From the NCBI GenBank assembly GCA_025084515.1, contig JAJAGP010001966.1, forward strand, positions 81,037 through 145,036: a stretch of 64,000 bases of DNA, read 5' to 3'. The stretch is from Ancistrus triradiatus (lineage: Eukaryota; Chordata; Actinopteri; Siluriformes; Loricariidae). Shown here piece after piece: positions 32,941-43,875 of this stretch. A program made the translations under genes and the position numbers. The notes under the pieces are model-generated. The model made no database searches, was not told the DNA's origin, and worked only from the letters and a program-made list of their open reading frames with translations. Position 1 is the stretch's first letter, and every line of letters begins with the position of its first letter.

Positions 32941-33400
32941 TACAACACATTCAAAAAAAGTTGAGATGGGGATAAGTTGAATGAAGTATAAAATGAAGTA
33001 TAAAAGACAACAACAACAACTGATGTGATTTCAAACAGGTGATGTCAACAGATGATTGTAATAATGGTCAATCAATTTGGTACAAAGCAGTATCCACAAA
33101 AGTCTGAGGAGCAGTGATAGGCTCTCTAGTTTGTTAGCAAATGCAAAATCTCCCATTCGTCAACAAATTCATGAGAAAACTATTGAAATACAGTTCCTCA
33201 AAGAAAGATTGGAAGAGATTTCCATATTTCATCTTCTACAGTACATAATGTCATTAAACAATGCAAGGAATCTGGAGCAATCTCATTCCATAAAAGGCAA
33301 GGGTGCAGGCCTAAACTGAACACTCATGGTCTCTGATCCCTCAGACAGCATACTGTACAAATGCAAGGATATGCGTAGATTATACGTAAATACTACACTG
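32941..33400 (+). mobile_element. T6 DNA transposon, 5' part
   Basis: It starts with TACAACACATTCAAAAAAAG at 32941, matching a T6 inner/terminal boundary. It continues through GGTGATGTCAACAGATGATT and into an HTH-coding region on the plus strand: CAAAGAAAGATTGGAAGAGA, TTTCCATATTTCATCTTCTA, AAGGGTGCAGGCCTAAACTG, TGGTCTCTGATCCCTCAGAC. This corresponds to the part that is minus-strand in the copy at 30.4 kb. The catalytic domain and right end are absent after about 33400. Confidence 0.75.
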
Positions 33401-34414
33401 AACCGTTTGGGGATATGGGGTGACTTGAGGATCCATGGATTTTGCTTTTCTTGACCCCTCACATTCCTGGATGGTCAGGACCAGTATCGCACTGGGTCCT
33501 AGAAACCCCACCAGTACCATGACTTGTACTAAATTATTTCCTCTGTATTAAATCACATAATTCACAAGCCTACAAAAATAATTTTAAAAACACAGTTCAT
33601 GAAACACAATATGGATTGGTCAGTTTCATGGGATTCTTTTTCATTGGTTTAACTTGTCAATGTCTAGGAGTTCCAGAACGTTATTAAACAATATCAAGTA
33701 ATATTCACTGTTCCAGACCTTAGATTCCCAAACCACACACAACCAATAACAGTTTTTTAAATAGTAAGAACACAGCCGGTGGTGTACAAATCCATACTAT
33801 ATACTATGGTAAAATGCAACTTGGAAAAATTGGGTGATGTGCCATACAATAACAATACAGTAACAATGGAATTAGAATCTAATTTCCTGTTGAATTCTTT
33901 TTAAATCTGATCCCTTGAGCTATAATCCTCTTAGCAGTGTATGTACTATGTCAAATTAATTCTGAGATAATATTATTAATCCTGTAACCTGTAAATGAAC
34001 TATATGCCTCTTTATTTACTTGTTTCTTGAAGAAGATGGCTTTATCACAATGAAACTTTCTGTTTAAGCACTGGATAAATGTTGAAAGTAGGCAATCACA
34101 TGTGTATTATCAAACAAATTCAGCCTGATACAAACAAAAAAGAATTTGAGATGGATGCTTTAGCTAGGTAGACAGACAGACCACACATACTGATAAATTC
34201 CATGACTGTGTAAAGAACTTAGTTTTCCAGAGAAGAAAATAAGTCAACAATAAATACATTCTGAGTTTTTCTTGTTTTTGTTGTTTATTTGTTTAAACTA
34301 TAAAGACTTTTTTGATTTTCCTCCTCTGGGGTAATTCATAAAAGCCACTCTCAACAACAAATCAGTCTTTGCAATGGTAATAAAAATTCATCTAATGACA
34401 CTTTTCTCCTTTTC
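33401..34414. other. No recognised feature
   Basis: AT-rich DNA. No recognised gene, RNA or repeat. Confidence 0.5.
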
Positions 34415-34570
34415 TATTTATGGGCAGAGACAATGCATAGGAAAATCATTTTTGACAGCTCAGTGATTTACATAGACAGTTGGAGTTCTTTGTGTGATCC
34501 AGGCCACAGCAGCTCATTTTTAATATTCATGAATGCTGTCTCAATTGCAATGCAGATGCAAAGTAATACA
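34415..34570. other. Candidate conserved non-coding element
   Basis: A repeat-free segment with dense motif-like words: TTTTTGACAGCTCAG (TGACAG, a TALE-type site), TTTAATATTCATGAATGCTG (palindromic ATTCATGAAT) and TCAATTGCAATGCAGATGC. It resembles vertebrate enhancers in texture, but conservation is not visible from one genome. Low confidence. Confidence 0.2.
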
Positions 34571-35073
34571 ATCCATCCTGCTAAACAAAACAATACTTCT
34601 AAATCATATCCATCAATATTTTTCAAAGTGGACCTAATATTTAAGAGGCAGTGGCATGGTACTAAAGTCCATGACAGAATTCAAGTCCAAGTCAAGTTAT
34701 AAATCACACTTCAGTTGCTGCTCATCAGCACTTGCTAGATATGTTCCCTCTAGCACATTTTGAATCTTATTTATCAATATTCAGCTGCCAAAGTTTGCTA
34801 GCAAGCTAGGTACAAATGAACTAATTAGTATATAGTGTGTTTAAAAGTAGCAGTCATGTTCAATATCAAACTAACTTTAGGTAAAATAGTGTTATTTGTA
34901 TAGTTAAAACATGGGTTTATGTTCACTATTAATCTGTCTAACATTAGGCAACCGTTCATATTTTGTTATATTTTGTAGCTACCGTTAATCAAAGTGCACG
35001 TAACCTGTGCCCTTGTTGACCCAGAGTATGTTACTACACAAAATCAGGACATTCAACATAATGTAAATCGTTA
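34571..35073. other. No recognised feature
   Basis: AT-rich DNA up to the TA target site of the next T1 copy. Confidence 0.45.
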
Positions 35074-36686
35074 CAGTGGTGCTTCAAAGTTTGTGAAACC
35101 TTTAGAATTTTCTATATTTCTACATAAATATGACCCGAAACATCATCAGATTTTGAAATACATAAAAGAAGTCCTAAAAGTAGATAAAGAGAACTTATAC
35201 TTGGTCATTTATTTATTGAGGAAAATTATCCAATATTACATATTAGTGAGTGGCAAAAGTATGTGAACCTTTGCTTTCAGTATCTGGTGTGACCCCCCTG
35301 TGCAGCAATAACTGCAGCTAAACGTTTCCTGTAACTGTTGATCAGTCCTGCACACCGGCTTGGAGGAATTTTAGCCCATTCCTTCATACAGAACAGCTTC
35401 AGCTCTGGGATGTTGGTGGGTTTCCTCACATTATTAACTGCTTCACTTCAGGTCCTTCCACAACATTTTGATTGGATTAAGGTCAGGGGACTTTGACTTG
35501 GCCATTCCAAAAAACATGAACTTTATTATTCTGTAACCATTCTTTTGGAATTTTTTAGGAACGACTTGTGTGGCTTAGGGTCATTGGTTCCTACTGCATG
35601 AGCCACCCACCATTCTCTTGAAATTCAGTTCACGGACAGATTGTCCTGACATTTTCCTTTATAATTCTCTGATACAATTCAGAATTCATTGTTCCATCAA
35701 TGATGGCAAGCCGTCCTGGCACTGATGCAGAAAAACAGGCCCAAACCATGATACTACCACCACCATGTTTCACAGATGGGATAAGGTTCTTATGCTGGAA
35801 TGCAGTGTTTTCCTTTCTCCAAAAATAAAGCTCTTCTTTTAAACCAAAAAGTTCTATTTTGGTCTCATCCATCCACAAAACATTCTTCCAATAGCCTTCT
35901 GGCTTGTCCACGTGATCTTTAGCAAACTGCAGACGAGCAGCAATGTTCTTTTTGGATAGCAGTGACTTTCTCCTTGCAACCCTGCCATTCACACCATTGT
36001 TGTTCAGTGTTCTTCTGATGGTGGACTCATGAACATTAACATTAGTCAATGTGAGAGAGGCCTTCAGTTGCTTAGAAGTTACCCTATGGTCCTTTGTGAC
36101 CTCACCACAACTATTAAAACGCCTTGCTCCTGGAATCATTTTTGTTGGAAGACCACTCCTGGGGAGGGTAACAATGGACTTGAATTTCCTCCATTTGTAA
36201 ACAATCTGTCTGACTGTGGATTGGTGGAGTCCAAACTCTTTAGAGATGGTTTTGTAACCTTTTCCAGCCTGATGAGCGTCAACAACTCTTTTTCTGAGGT
36301 CTTCGGAAATCTCCTTTGTTCGTGCCATGATACACTTCCACAAACGTGTTATGAAGAGCAGACTTTGATAGATCCCTGTTCTTTAAATAAAACAGGGTGC
36401 CCACTCACATCTGATTGTCATCCCATTTATCGAAAAGTCCTGACTCTAATTTCACCTTCAAATTAACTGCTAATTCTAGAGGTTTACATACTTTTGCCGC
36501 TCACTGATATGTAATATTGGATAATTTTCCTCAATAAATAAATGACCAAGTATAATATTTTTGTCTAATTTGTTTAACTCTTTAATTACTGTTAGGACTT
36601 GTGGGCAAATCTGATGATGTTTTAGGTCATATTTATGGAGAAATATAGACAATTCTAAAGGGTTCACAAACTTTCAAAGACCACTG
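35074..36686 (-). mobile_element. Tc1-like transposon, family T1, copy 2 (full length, both ends)
   Basis: This is the most complete element in the window, at 1613 bp. The left end CAGTGGTGCTTCAAAGTTTG (35074) and right end CTTTCAAAGACCACTG (ending 36686) form inverted repeats. TA flanks both sides (35072-35073 and 36687-36688) as the target duplication. The inverted repeats are about 200 bp long and pair through TTGGTCATTTATTTATTGAG and TTACATATTAGTGAGTGGCA on the left with their complements on the right. Both termini are preserved, so it could be moved in trans. Confidence 0.96.
35277..36328 (-). pseudogene. Tc1-like transposase (family T1, copy 2), near full length
   Basis: The ATG at 36326-36328 starts MARTKEISEDLRKRVVDAH. 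Residues 1-60 hold the first HTH (KGYKTISKEFGLHQSTVRQI), then TLPRSGLPTK as GRPR-like linker. The frame is open for about 232 codons, through VHESTIRRTLNNNGV (second HTH), VLWMDETKIELFGLKE (first catalytic Asp) and GGGSIMVWACFSASVPGRL, to a frameshift near 35635. Beyond it the second Asp block is damaged (GACCCTAAGCCACACAAG instead of the DNDPKHTS coding pattern). The last catalytic Glu is Lys (NPIKMLW, near 35468). Unlike copies 1, 3 and 5, the Trp codon after KE is intact (TGG), and the frame ends normally at TGA 35277-35279. Confidence 0.94.
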
Positions 36687-36688
36687 TA

Positions 36689-38329
36689 ATACTCTCCTCC
36701 TAATAACTGCTGCTGTGAGAGCAACATTTGGAATAGACATTTGTTATCCCTGACCCTTCCAGCTTGGATTATATGATACCATGAAGAAAGACCTTGCTGG
36801 TGGGAACAATTAAAATGAGTAAAGACAATTATTTTGAAACTAAATCATAATTGGAGACAGTTCCCCCATTCGAGACTTGAGCAGTAGCTTATCTATATTG
36901 GAAATTAATTCAATGTGAAGATAATATGACTTCCCCTCCAAGTTAAGTCTAACTGACTGATAACATCAATACTAACACTGCATTCCCACTAGCATATGGC
37001 TGGTTAAAGAAATTGTTGTAACCAAACTGTATACAATCCGTTTGTAAGCCCCTGTAGTGGCTATTTCAGGTAACACTGGGCAACTTGCCATTAATTCTAT
37101 CATACTAATTTAGAATGAAATTAGGAAAACAGACGTCCATCAACATATTTTAACCTCCACGTTAACCATTTATATATTGTCATGTGGTCTTCTTGAGCAT
37201 CCACAGACCCAGCCCCTTGGAGTCAATTAACAATGATATATGAAAATTGGGACACTGATATAGACAAGACAGATGGTATCGAAACACCTGGACTGGGATG
37301 GCACTGAGTGGGCATTAGTTAGGGTGAAGTGGAAACATGAAATGGAAATTCTTGCCTGGTGAAACAGGGCGGCTTTGTCCTTAAGTGATGGAGCACCTCA
37401 CACCCATCAGGAACCGATGCACAATCTGACCAACTGACAAACCTCACCTCATCTGAGGCATTATACGAACCAGACAGGCAGTCGACAGTATGTTCTGCTA
37501 GAAGTGTTCTTTGATTCCGGGAAATAGTCACATTGTAACTTTTAACTCGATACATTAGACCCACAATCCTGCTGTTTCACAGCAATGTGCATTAGCAGAT
37601 GCACGATACATGTCATAACTGTAATCTCAACTAAATGGAATCCTTCAGCATAACATAGAGGTTCAGTCTCACAGACATGAAAGCTAGAGAATGTTTCACT
37701 AAATACAATAATCCTTTCAATAATACAGTACAAGGCAATTTCCTTTGCTGTAACACTCAAGTGCAAATGTGTATGGATTCACAAAGGCAAACAAAATTAA
37801 GTACAGTGTGCCACTGAGAACTCGGAGTGAGCTCAGAGAGCATCAGCAAATACAAGGAATATTATGATCCTGAAGTATATAAAGAGAAAAAAGAGAAAGG
37901 CAGATTTGTGGCTTGAATAAATCACATTATTGTGTAATCTTTCCTGTGCAAAAAGCTATACTATATAGACATATATTATGAGAGGGAGATGCCAAACTCC
38001 CCGGTAAGGAAGCTGCCGATTCTTTTTTCACAATGTACTCTACAACACAAGCGCTACTTCCATTACATCTATGTGTGGCCTTGCAATTTAAGAGAACCAA
38101 GGATAAGAGTGACTCCAGCCCAGCCTGAGCTCCACAGTCTCATCCCCATGGTAACACCACATCTGCAGGCACGGAAGCCTTCTATTCAGACAGCTCATCA
38201 GCGATGTTAGTCACACAGTATTAGGCCTGCATACCACTGTTAGCGGTAGCTTTATCCCTATAGACCAGAAAGAGCTCAAACAATGTGTAGGGTATAAAGA
38301 TAAAGGCATGTTGGAACCAAAGGAATAAA
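36689..38329. other. No recognised gene
   Basis: No repeat from elsewhere in the window occurs here. The frame 37319-37564 minus (81 codons) has a varied composition with five Cys, but no ATG context, splice signals or family that I recognise, so I do not call it a gene. Confidence 0.45.
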
Positions 38330-38465
38330 GGACATCTATGGGAAATAAATGAGCATGGGCCAAACAATATAAAAACAGTTCTGAAAGGGCACACAGCTAG
38401 TGTTCTCTGTAATAAATCTTTCTTCAGTAAATCAAAGTCTCTAATTTTTGGTCTGTGTTTAGCTA
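38330..38465 (+). mobile_element. Candidate solo LTR 3' part
   Basis: CAAACAATATAAAAACAG (TATA box, about 38365) is followed within 60 bp by GTAATAAATCTTTCTTCAGT (AATAAA signal, about 38411) and a T/G-rich stretch (TTTTTGGTCTGTGTTTAGC), the order seen in the R-U5 part of retroelement LTRs. No boundaries or target duplication can be set. Confidence 0.3.
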
Positions 38466-38614
38466 CTCAATGCAGATGCGCTTTTTTCCTGCATTGTTGC
38501 TACTTCAGGTCTTCCAGTTAAATGTGCATCAAATTGCTGTTGAGACACCTATGCAGAGTAATGAGCACATACAGCATACATTATATGGCAGCTGGCTTGC
38601 TATGCTGGTACTGC
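38466..38614. other. No recognised feature
   Basis: Short unassigned stretch. Confidence 0.4.
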
Positions 38615-38990
38615 AGCCTTGAGGTAATTGGCTCCATTGAAGAAGCTTCAGTAAAATGGCGAGTCTTTGACAATTTGATGTGTTCAGATAAACGAGAGTA
38701 ATAGAGTATGGGACTATTGCTTCATTTTTTATGAGGAGAGAGATGCATGTCTCTAGTGGAAGACCTCATCTCCCAGAGCAGATCTTAAATTCTGAGAGCT
38801 AGGGAATGGCTTTGCTTTAGAATGAAAATACTTAGTGCAATTTATTGCATTATGCAGTTGGAAAGTCAAAGTCCACCATAATTATTACCAGGGTACGTAC
38901 AGGTTATTCTGTGCAGCCGTGATGCATATTCTTCAAAGAGCAATAACAACACATGAGCAATTTTCTATTGGATTACAGCACAGTATAAGA
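38615..38990. other. Candidate conserved non-coding element
   Basis: Repeat-free sequence with several transcription-factor-like words: GGTAATTGGCTCCATTGA, TGCAATTTATTGCATTATGC (about 38837), CCACCATAATTATTACCAGG, and GTGATGCATATTCTTCAAAG. There is no open frame of interest. It looks like vertebrate enhancer DNA, but this is an impression to be tested by alignment. Confidence 0.22.
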
Positions 38991-39134
38991 CCATTAGGCC
39001 AATGCTGTAAGAAACTAAATTAAAAAAGTACAAAACGATAGCATTATGAAGCCTCTATAAAATGGCTTTAACATACTGTAGTAGCAAATATGCTGGATCA
39101 CTTAAAGTATTGTATATCTCGAATATATTCTGTA

Positions 39135-40691
39135 CAGTGGTGCCTGAAAGTTTGTGAACCCTTTAGAATTTTCTATATTTCTGCATAAATATGTCCTAAA
39201 AGTAAATAAAGAGAACCCAGTTAAACAAATGAGACAAAAATATTATATTTGTTTATTTATTTACTGAGGATTATTGTCCAATATTACATATTAGTGAGTG
39301 GCAAAAATATGTGAACCTTTGCTTTCAGTATATGGTGTGACCCCCCTGTGCAGCAATAACTGCAACTAAACATTTCCTGTAACTGTTGATCAGTCCTGCA
39401 CACCGACTTGGAGGAATTTTAGCTCATTCCTCCGTACAGAACAGCTTCAACTCTGGGATGTTGGTGGGTTTCCTCACATTAACTGCTCGCTTCAGGTCCT
39501 TCCACAACATTTCAATTGGATTAAGGTCAGGACTTTGGCTTGGCCATTCCAAAACATTAACTTTATTCTTCTATAACCATTCTTTGGTAGAACGACTTGT
39601 GTGCTTAAGGTCGTTGTCTTGCTGCATGACCCACTTTCTCTTGAGATTCAGTTCATGGACAGATGTCCTGACATTTTTCTTTAGAATTCTCTGATATAAT
39701 TCAGAATTCATTGTTCCATCAATGATGGAAAGCCGTCCTGGCACTGATGCAGCAAAAACAGGCCCAAAAACCATGATACTACCACCACCATGTTTCACAG
39801 ATGGGATAAGGTTCTTATGCTGGAATGCAGTGTTTTCCTTTCTCCAAAAAACATAACGGCTTTCTTTTAAACCAAAAAAAAAGTTTCTATTTTGGTCTCA
39901 TCCATCCACAAAAACATTCTTCCAATAGCCTTCTGGCTTGTCCACGTGATCTTTAGCAAACTGCAGACGAGCAGCAATGTTCTTTTTGGAGAGCAGTGGC
40001 TTTCTCCTTGCAACCCTTCCATGCACACCATTGTTGTTCAGTGTTCTTCTGATGGTGGACTCATGAACATTAACATTAGCCAATGTGAGAGAGGCCTCAG
40101 TTGCTTAGAAGTTACCCTGGGGTCCTTTGTGACCTCGACAACTATTACACGCCTTGCTCTTGAAGTGATCTTTGTTTGTCGACCACTCCTGGGGAGGGTA
40201 ACAATGGTCCAACATTTGTACACAATCTGTTTGACTGTGGATTTGTGGAGTCCAAACTCTTTAGAGATGGTTTTGTAACCTTTTCCAGCCTGATGAACAT
40301 CACCAACTCTTTCTGTGGTCCTCAGAAATCTCCTTTGTTCGTGCCATGATACACTTCCACAAACGTGTTATGAAGAGCAGACTTTGATAGATCCCTGTTC
40401 TTTAAATAAAACAGGGGGCCCACTCACACCTGATTGTCATCCCAATGATTAAAAACACCTGCCTAACTTCACATTCAAATTAACTGCTAATCCTAGAGGT
40501 TCACATACTTTTGCCACTCACTAATATGTAATATTAGATCATTTTCCTCAATAAATAAATGACCAAGTATAATATTTTTTATTTCATTTGTTTAACTGGG
40601 TTCCCTTTATCTACTTTTAGGACTTGTGTGAAAGTCTGATGATGTTTATGCAGAAATATAGAAAATTCATAAAGGGTTCATAAACTTTCAA
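39135..40691 (-). mobile_element. Tc1-like transposon, family T1, copy 3
   Basis: The left end is CAGTGGTGCCTGAAAGTTTG at 39135, after TA. The right end is cut at AACTTTCAA (40691), about 12 bp short of the expected CAGTGG terminus, exactly where rearranged SINE-A sequence starts. The long inverted repeats are recognisable on both sides (GTTAAACAAATGAGACAAAA left; TTATTTCATTTGTTTAACTG right). Confidence 0.93.
39325..40347 (-). pseudogene. Tc1-like transposase (family T1, copy 3), frameshifted
   Basis: The ATG is at 40345-40347. The N-terminus is shifted early (bases lost after GAGGACCACAG), then TLPRSGRQTKITSRA, SKQL..., VHESTIRRTLNNNGVHGRV and ARLQFAKDHVDKPEGYWKN are readable in changing frames. 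The first catalytic Asp survives in MDETK (about 39895), but a run of T/A expanded nearby (AAAAAAAAAG at 39873) breaks the frame. GGGSIMVFGPVFAASVPGRL shows an insertion. MQQDNDLKHTSRS keeps the second Asp with a Pro to Leu change, and NPIEMLW keeps the catalytic Glu (about 39510). The Trp codon of the C-terminal tail is TGA (39424-39426), while family-like sequence goes on to 39325. Confidence 0.93.
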
Positions 40692-40700
40692 TTGTCTGAT

Positions 40701-40898
40701 TGTACCAATTGTAAGTCGCTCTGGATAAGGGCGTCTGCTAAATGCTGTAAATGTAAATGTAAATTGATACAATCTTACAATCCAAGCAATTGTGGGTTAA
40801 GGGCCTTGCTCAAGGACCCAACAGTGGCAACTTGGAGGTGGGATTTGAACCCTGGACCTTTTGGTCCAGTACCTTACCCGTTAGGCTACCACAGTCCC
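40701..40898 (-). mobile_element. SINE-A copy with its tail inverted in place
   Basis: From 40763 to 40898 the minus-strand head and body are normal (box B within TTTGAACCC, body CAAGGACCCAACAGTGG). The tail, which should lie just left of it in minus orientation, is instead in plus orientation at 40701-40762 (GTAAGTCGCTCTGGATAAGG...TAAATGTAAATGTAA). The junction falls at the ATTG/CAAT that flanks the tail on the inner side. The element abuts the truncated end of T1 copy 3. Confidence 0.88.
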
Positions 40899-40934
40899 AT
40901 TTTTTCCAGTACATCCAGTTAAACATCCCTGATC

Positions 40935-41063
40935 ATGCTTGGAGAAATTTAAGCCCATAACTCCATACAGAACAGCTTTAACTCTGGGATGTTGGTGGGT
41001 TTCCACATATGAAATGCTTCCCCAAGAGTTATATTGGATTAAGGTCAGGGGTTTGACTCGGCA
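40935..41063 (-). mobile_element. T1-like transposase fragment
   Basis: It matches the C-terminal coding region of the T1 copies on the minus strand, in diverged form: TCCATACAGAACAGCTTTAA, CTCTGGGATGTTGGTGGGTT, then TATTGGATTAAGGTCAGGGG. It is separated from copy 3 by the SINE and more decayed, so it is an independent older fragment. Its right end meets a LINE relic. Confidence 0.8.
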
Positions 41064-42110
41064 GATTCATCATCATTTTCGGTAAGACCAATGATTGTGG
41101 TGTCATATGCGACTGCAGGGACAGATGGGTCCGTGGAGGGCAGTGATTTGTTTATAGTGAAAAGAGCTGCGGGGAGAGCACGCATCCTTGAGGTGCCACA
41201 GCGCTGTTTGTCTGGGTGCTTGATAGGCGTCTGCCCAATCTAACCTGCTATTCTTGTCATGAAGTTGTTATTCACTCACAGGTGGAGGGGGTGAGTTCAT
41301 AATGAATCAGCTGTGGGATGATGTGGAATGCTGTCCAGAAATGCAGAAAGAGAATTCTTACATAGGTCCTAGGCTGATCAAAGACGCATCTGAAAAATGA
41401 CAATCACCACAGAGGTTAAGGAAATCGGCCTGTAGATGTTCAGTCCTGAGATGATTTTTGTCACACATCAAGTATTATTGCCGAGTGATTAAAGTAGGCA
41501 AAGACTTCACAGCTCCAATAACCTGCTGAAGATATGCATGAAGATAGGAGCAAGTTGATCAGCACAAACTTTCAGACATGATGGTAAGACACCACGTGGA
41601 CCTGGTGACATTGACGTTCTGCTTCTGAAAGATTCAATATGCATCACCTGCACAGAATTTTAGTTCAGGTTGTGTTGATACTGGTGCACACAGCATCTGT
41701 GCGAATGTTATATGGGGTGTTAATGCGGTCTGGGGATGGATGTAATCCTGGGCTCTTCAAACTTGCTGTAAAATGTGTTGAGCTCACCAGTCAGCTGAAA
41801 TCACCTGTTGTTTATTTGTTTTTGTAGTTTTTAATGTCTCTCAGGCTTTTCCACACAGCTTTTGCTTCACTGTCTGACTTTCAACTCTGCTTTTATGCCC
41901 TTTGTATGGTGTTTCCATTGTACAGTGGCTGATAGATCTTTAGATGTTTGTAAGTTAGAAATAGAGCCAGGGTTTGTCATCAGTGCATTTTTCTGACTTC
42001 CAGTGAGAATAATAAGGTCCTCACAGAAGCTGTTGTAAGACACTCCAATCAGTACATTCCATACAGGCCTGTAGTTTCTCTTTTGCCTTGTTAGTCATTT
42101 CTTTATAGTC
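41064..42110 (-). mobile_element. LINE reverse-transcriptase relic
   Basis: Minus-strand RT motifs: APQGCVLSPQLFSL (about 41155-41198) and AYDTTIIGLTENDDESA (about 41065-41115). In the second, the FADD catalytic motif has become VAYD, so one of the two Asp is kept. To the right, decayed sequence of the upstream RT region follows, for example GGTCCACGTGGTGTCTTACC (41581-41600), matching the layout of the RT finger region of the same LINE type. Stops and shifts are frequent. Similar in type to the relic at 25.2 kb. Confidence 0.8.
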
Positions 42111-43303
42111 TGAATTAGATTGTATGAAATTTGAGAAAAATGCAAAATACAGGCTTTTTCACTCTAAAAAAGGCTTTTAAAATAAGACTTTTGGCTCCCA
42201 CTGCATAGGCATCCAGTGGAATATATATTCTGGGTATTTAAGCAGTATGATTCACAGTATGGAGGATGGTTGCAGAGGCAGTAGCTTACAGGTTTTATTA
42301 GACCATCCTACCTCATTAGTGCACCTTTATCTAATGTGTTAGTCATCCTACAGACAAGGCATTATGAAGAACTTGAAAGCAAACTCCACGTCAGTAGATC
42401 ACACATTATTTAAACTGTGCTGAACTTTCTGACAGCTTTTCTATGATGTTCCATTACATACAAAAAAGCACTGACTACATTGCATTAAGCAGAACCACAG
42501 GTGGCTATAGCTTTATTAGGGGCCAAACTTCAAATGATAGGGTGCTTGCATTTTGTTGTGGCACAGAGTGCACTACATTCTTGTCACAAAGCATCAATAC
42601 ACCATGTTCCATTCAGGAGAAAACAGCTCAGCCAGTCCTATTCAGAATGCATTCATTGCAATGAAGCTTTCGATTAACACTTAGGTTTGCGTATATAGAT
42701 TTCCAGAAGTTCAAATGGTACATTTAATATGATGCTGTTAATGTAATGCCCCTGAAATTTGAGTAGTCATGCTGATGTTTGTGAAGAAAAAGTGAAAGAA
42801 ATGGTAGTGACTCGAGGACAAAGCTAACATTTTCAGTTTCAGGCAGCCGAGTGCTTTAGGGAGTTGTGTTATACACAAATGTTGTAGACAGTATCTAGGG
42901 TGAGAATTATCCTCCCTGTATCTAATCTTCTAAACATTTACACAATATTCTCAACACCCCAATCTACAGTTACCGGTCACTGGAATGCATTTTTGGTAAC
43001 TACCTTGTAGATAGAAATATTATTTGTCAAAAATTCAGAGTGATACTGAAATTCAAAGTGAAGAAAATATCGCAGTATGGCAATTCTAAGCTGCAGCTAC
43101 AGTGTTTGTGCTGTGGAGAGCAGTGTGTAGTGGTAGTGTTTTTCGAACCTTTTGGGCATAGCCCTTTTTAGTCAATGTTAAGCCTAGAACCCCTAGAATG
43201 TCTTTTAAAATGGCCAAGATAGTGTGAATGAGCAATTGTTATACTCAGCAATTCATCATATCCCAACGTGCTCTCAGTGTTTCAGTGATAGACTTAGGAT
43301 CTA
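42111..43303. other. No recognised feature
   Basis: AT-rich DNA. No recognised gene or repeat. Confidence 0.5.
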
Positions 43304-43346
43304 CCTCAACCATGACCAGGATAAGCAGTTCATGAAGATGAATGAA
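43304..43346 (+). mobile_element. SINE-B terminal fragment
   Basis: CATGACCAGGATAAGCAGTT followed by GAAGATGAATGAATG is the end of SINE-B in plus orientation. No head is attached. Confidence 0.5.
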
Positions 43347-43875
43347 TGTAATGGAGTAATAGTACTTTAAGTAGATTTCTGTATACTCTGTTTTTACTTA
43401 TTCAGATTTGTTACCTAACACTTTACAATTATTGGTTGTGTTAACCAAACTTTAGAGCATAATATATTTATCTACGAGTTGGTTTTCCTTCTACTCTCGC
43501 ACAGATTGTCTTTCTTCTCAAACAATTCATGTATGCAAGTCCAGCACCAGTAGAAGGCAAACATCTCTTGGCAATGTTGACTTTGCAGTATGTTTTGTGC
43601 TCTGGATTTCTAAGAAAAAAAAGGCATTAAAGTAGTTATTGCTTTCTTCTTTGTTCTTCCATTTTACTGCGGGGCAAACTGTCAGACACGACTCTGCAAA
43701 CATGACCTCATACCTTTATCACAAAATATAGGCCCATTTGTTTTCTTATAGCAAAGAATATTATCTTCTGTGCTATACAGAAGTGCTACTTACTGTATGG
43801 TGTTAATTATTTCATATTTTAACATGTACCAAAACACAATTTACCATGTGTCAGTTCTTGTCATGTGCTAGGATG
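43347..43875. other. No recognised feature
   Basis: AT-rich DNA between a SINE-B end and a T1 copy. Confidence 0.45.

Noticed and set aside
37319..37564. 81-codon minus-strand frame with five Cys and mixed composition
   Set aside because: It looks more protein-like than most, but there is no family, splice signal or second exon to support it.
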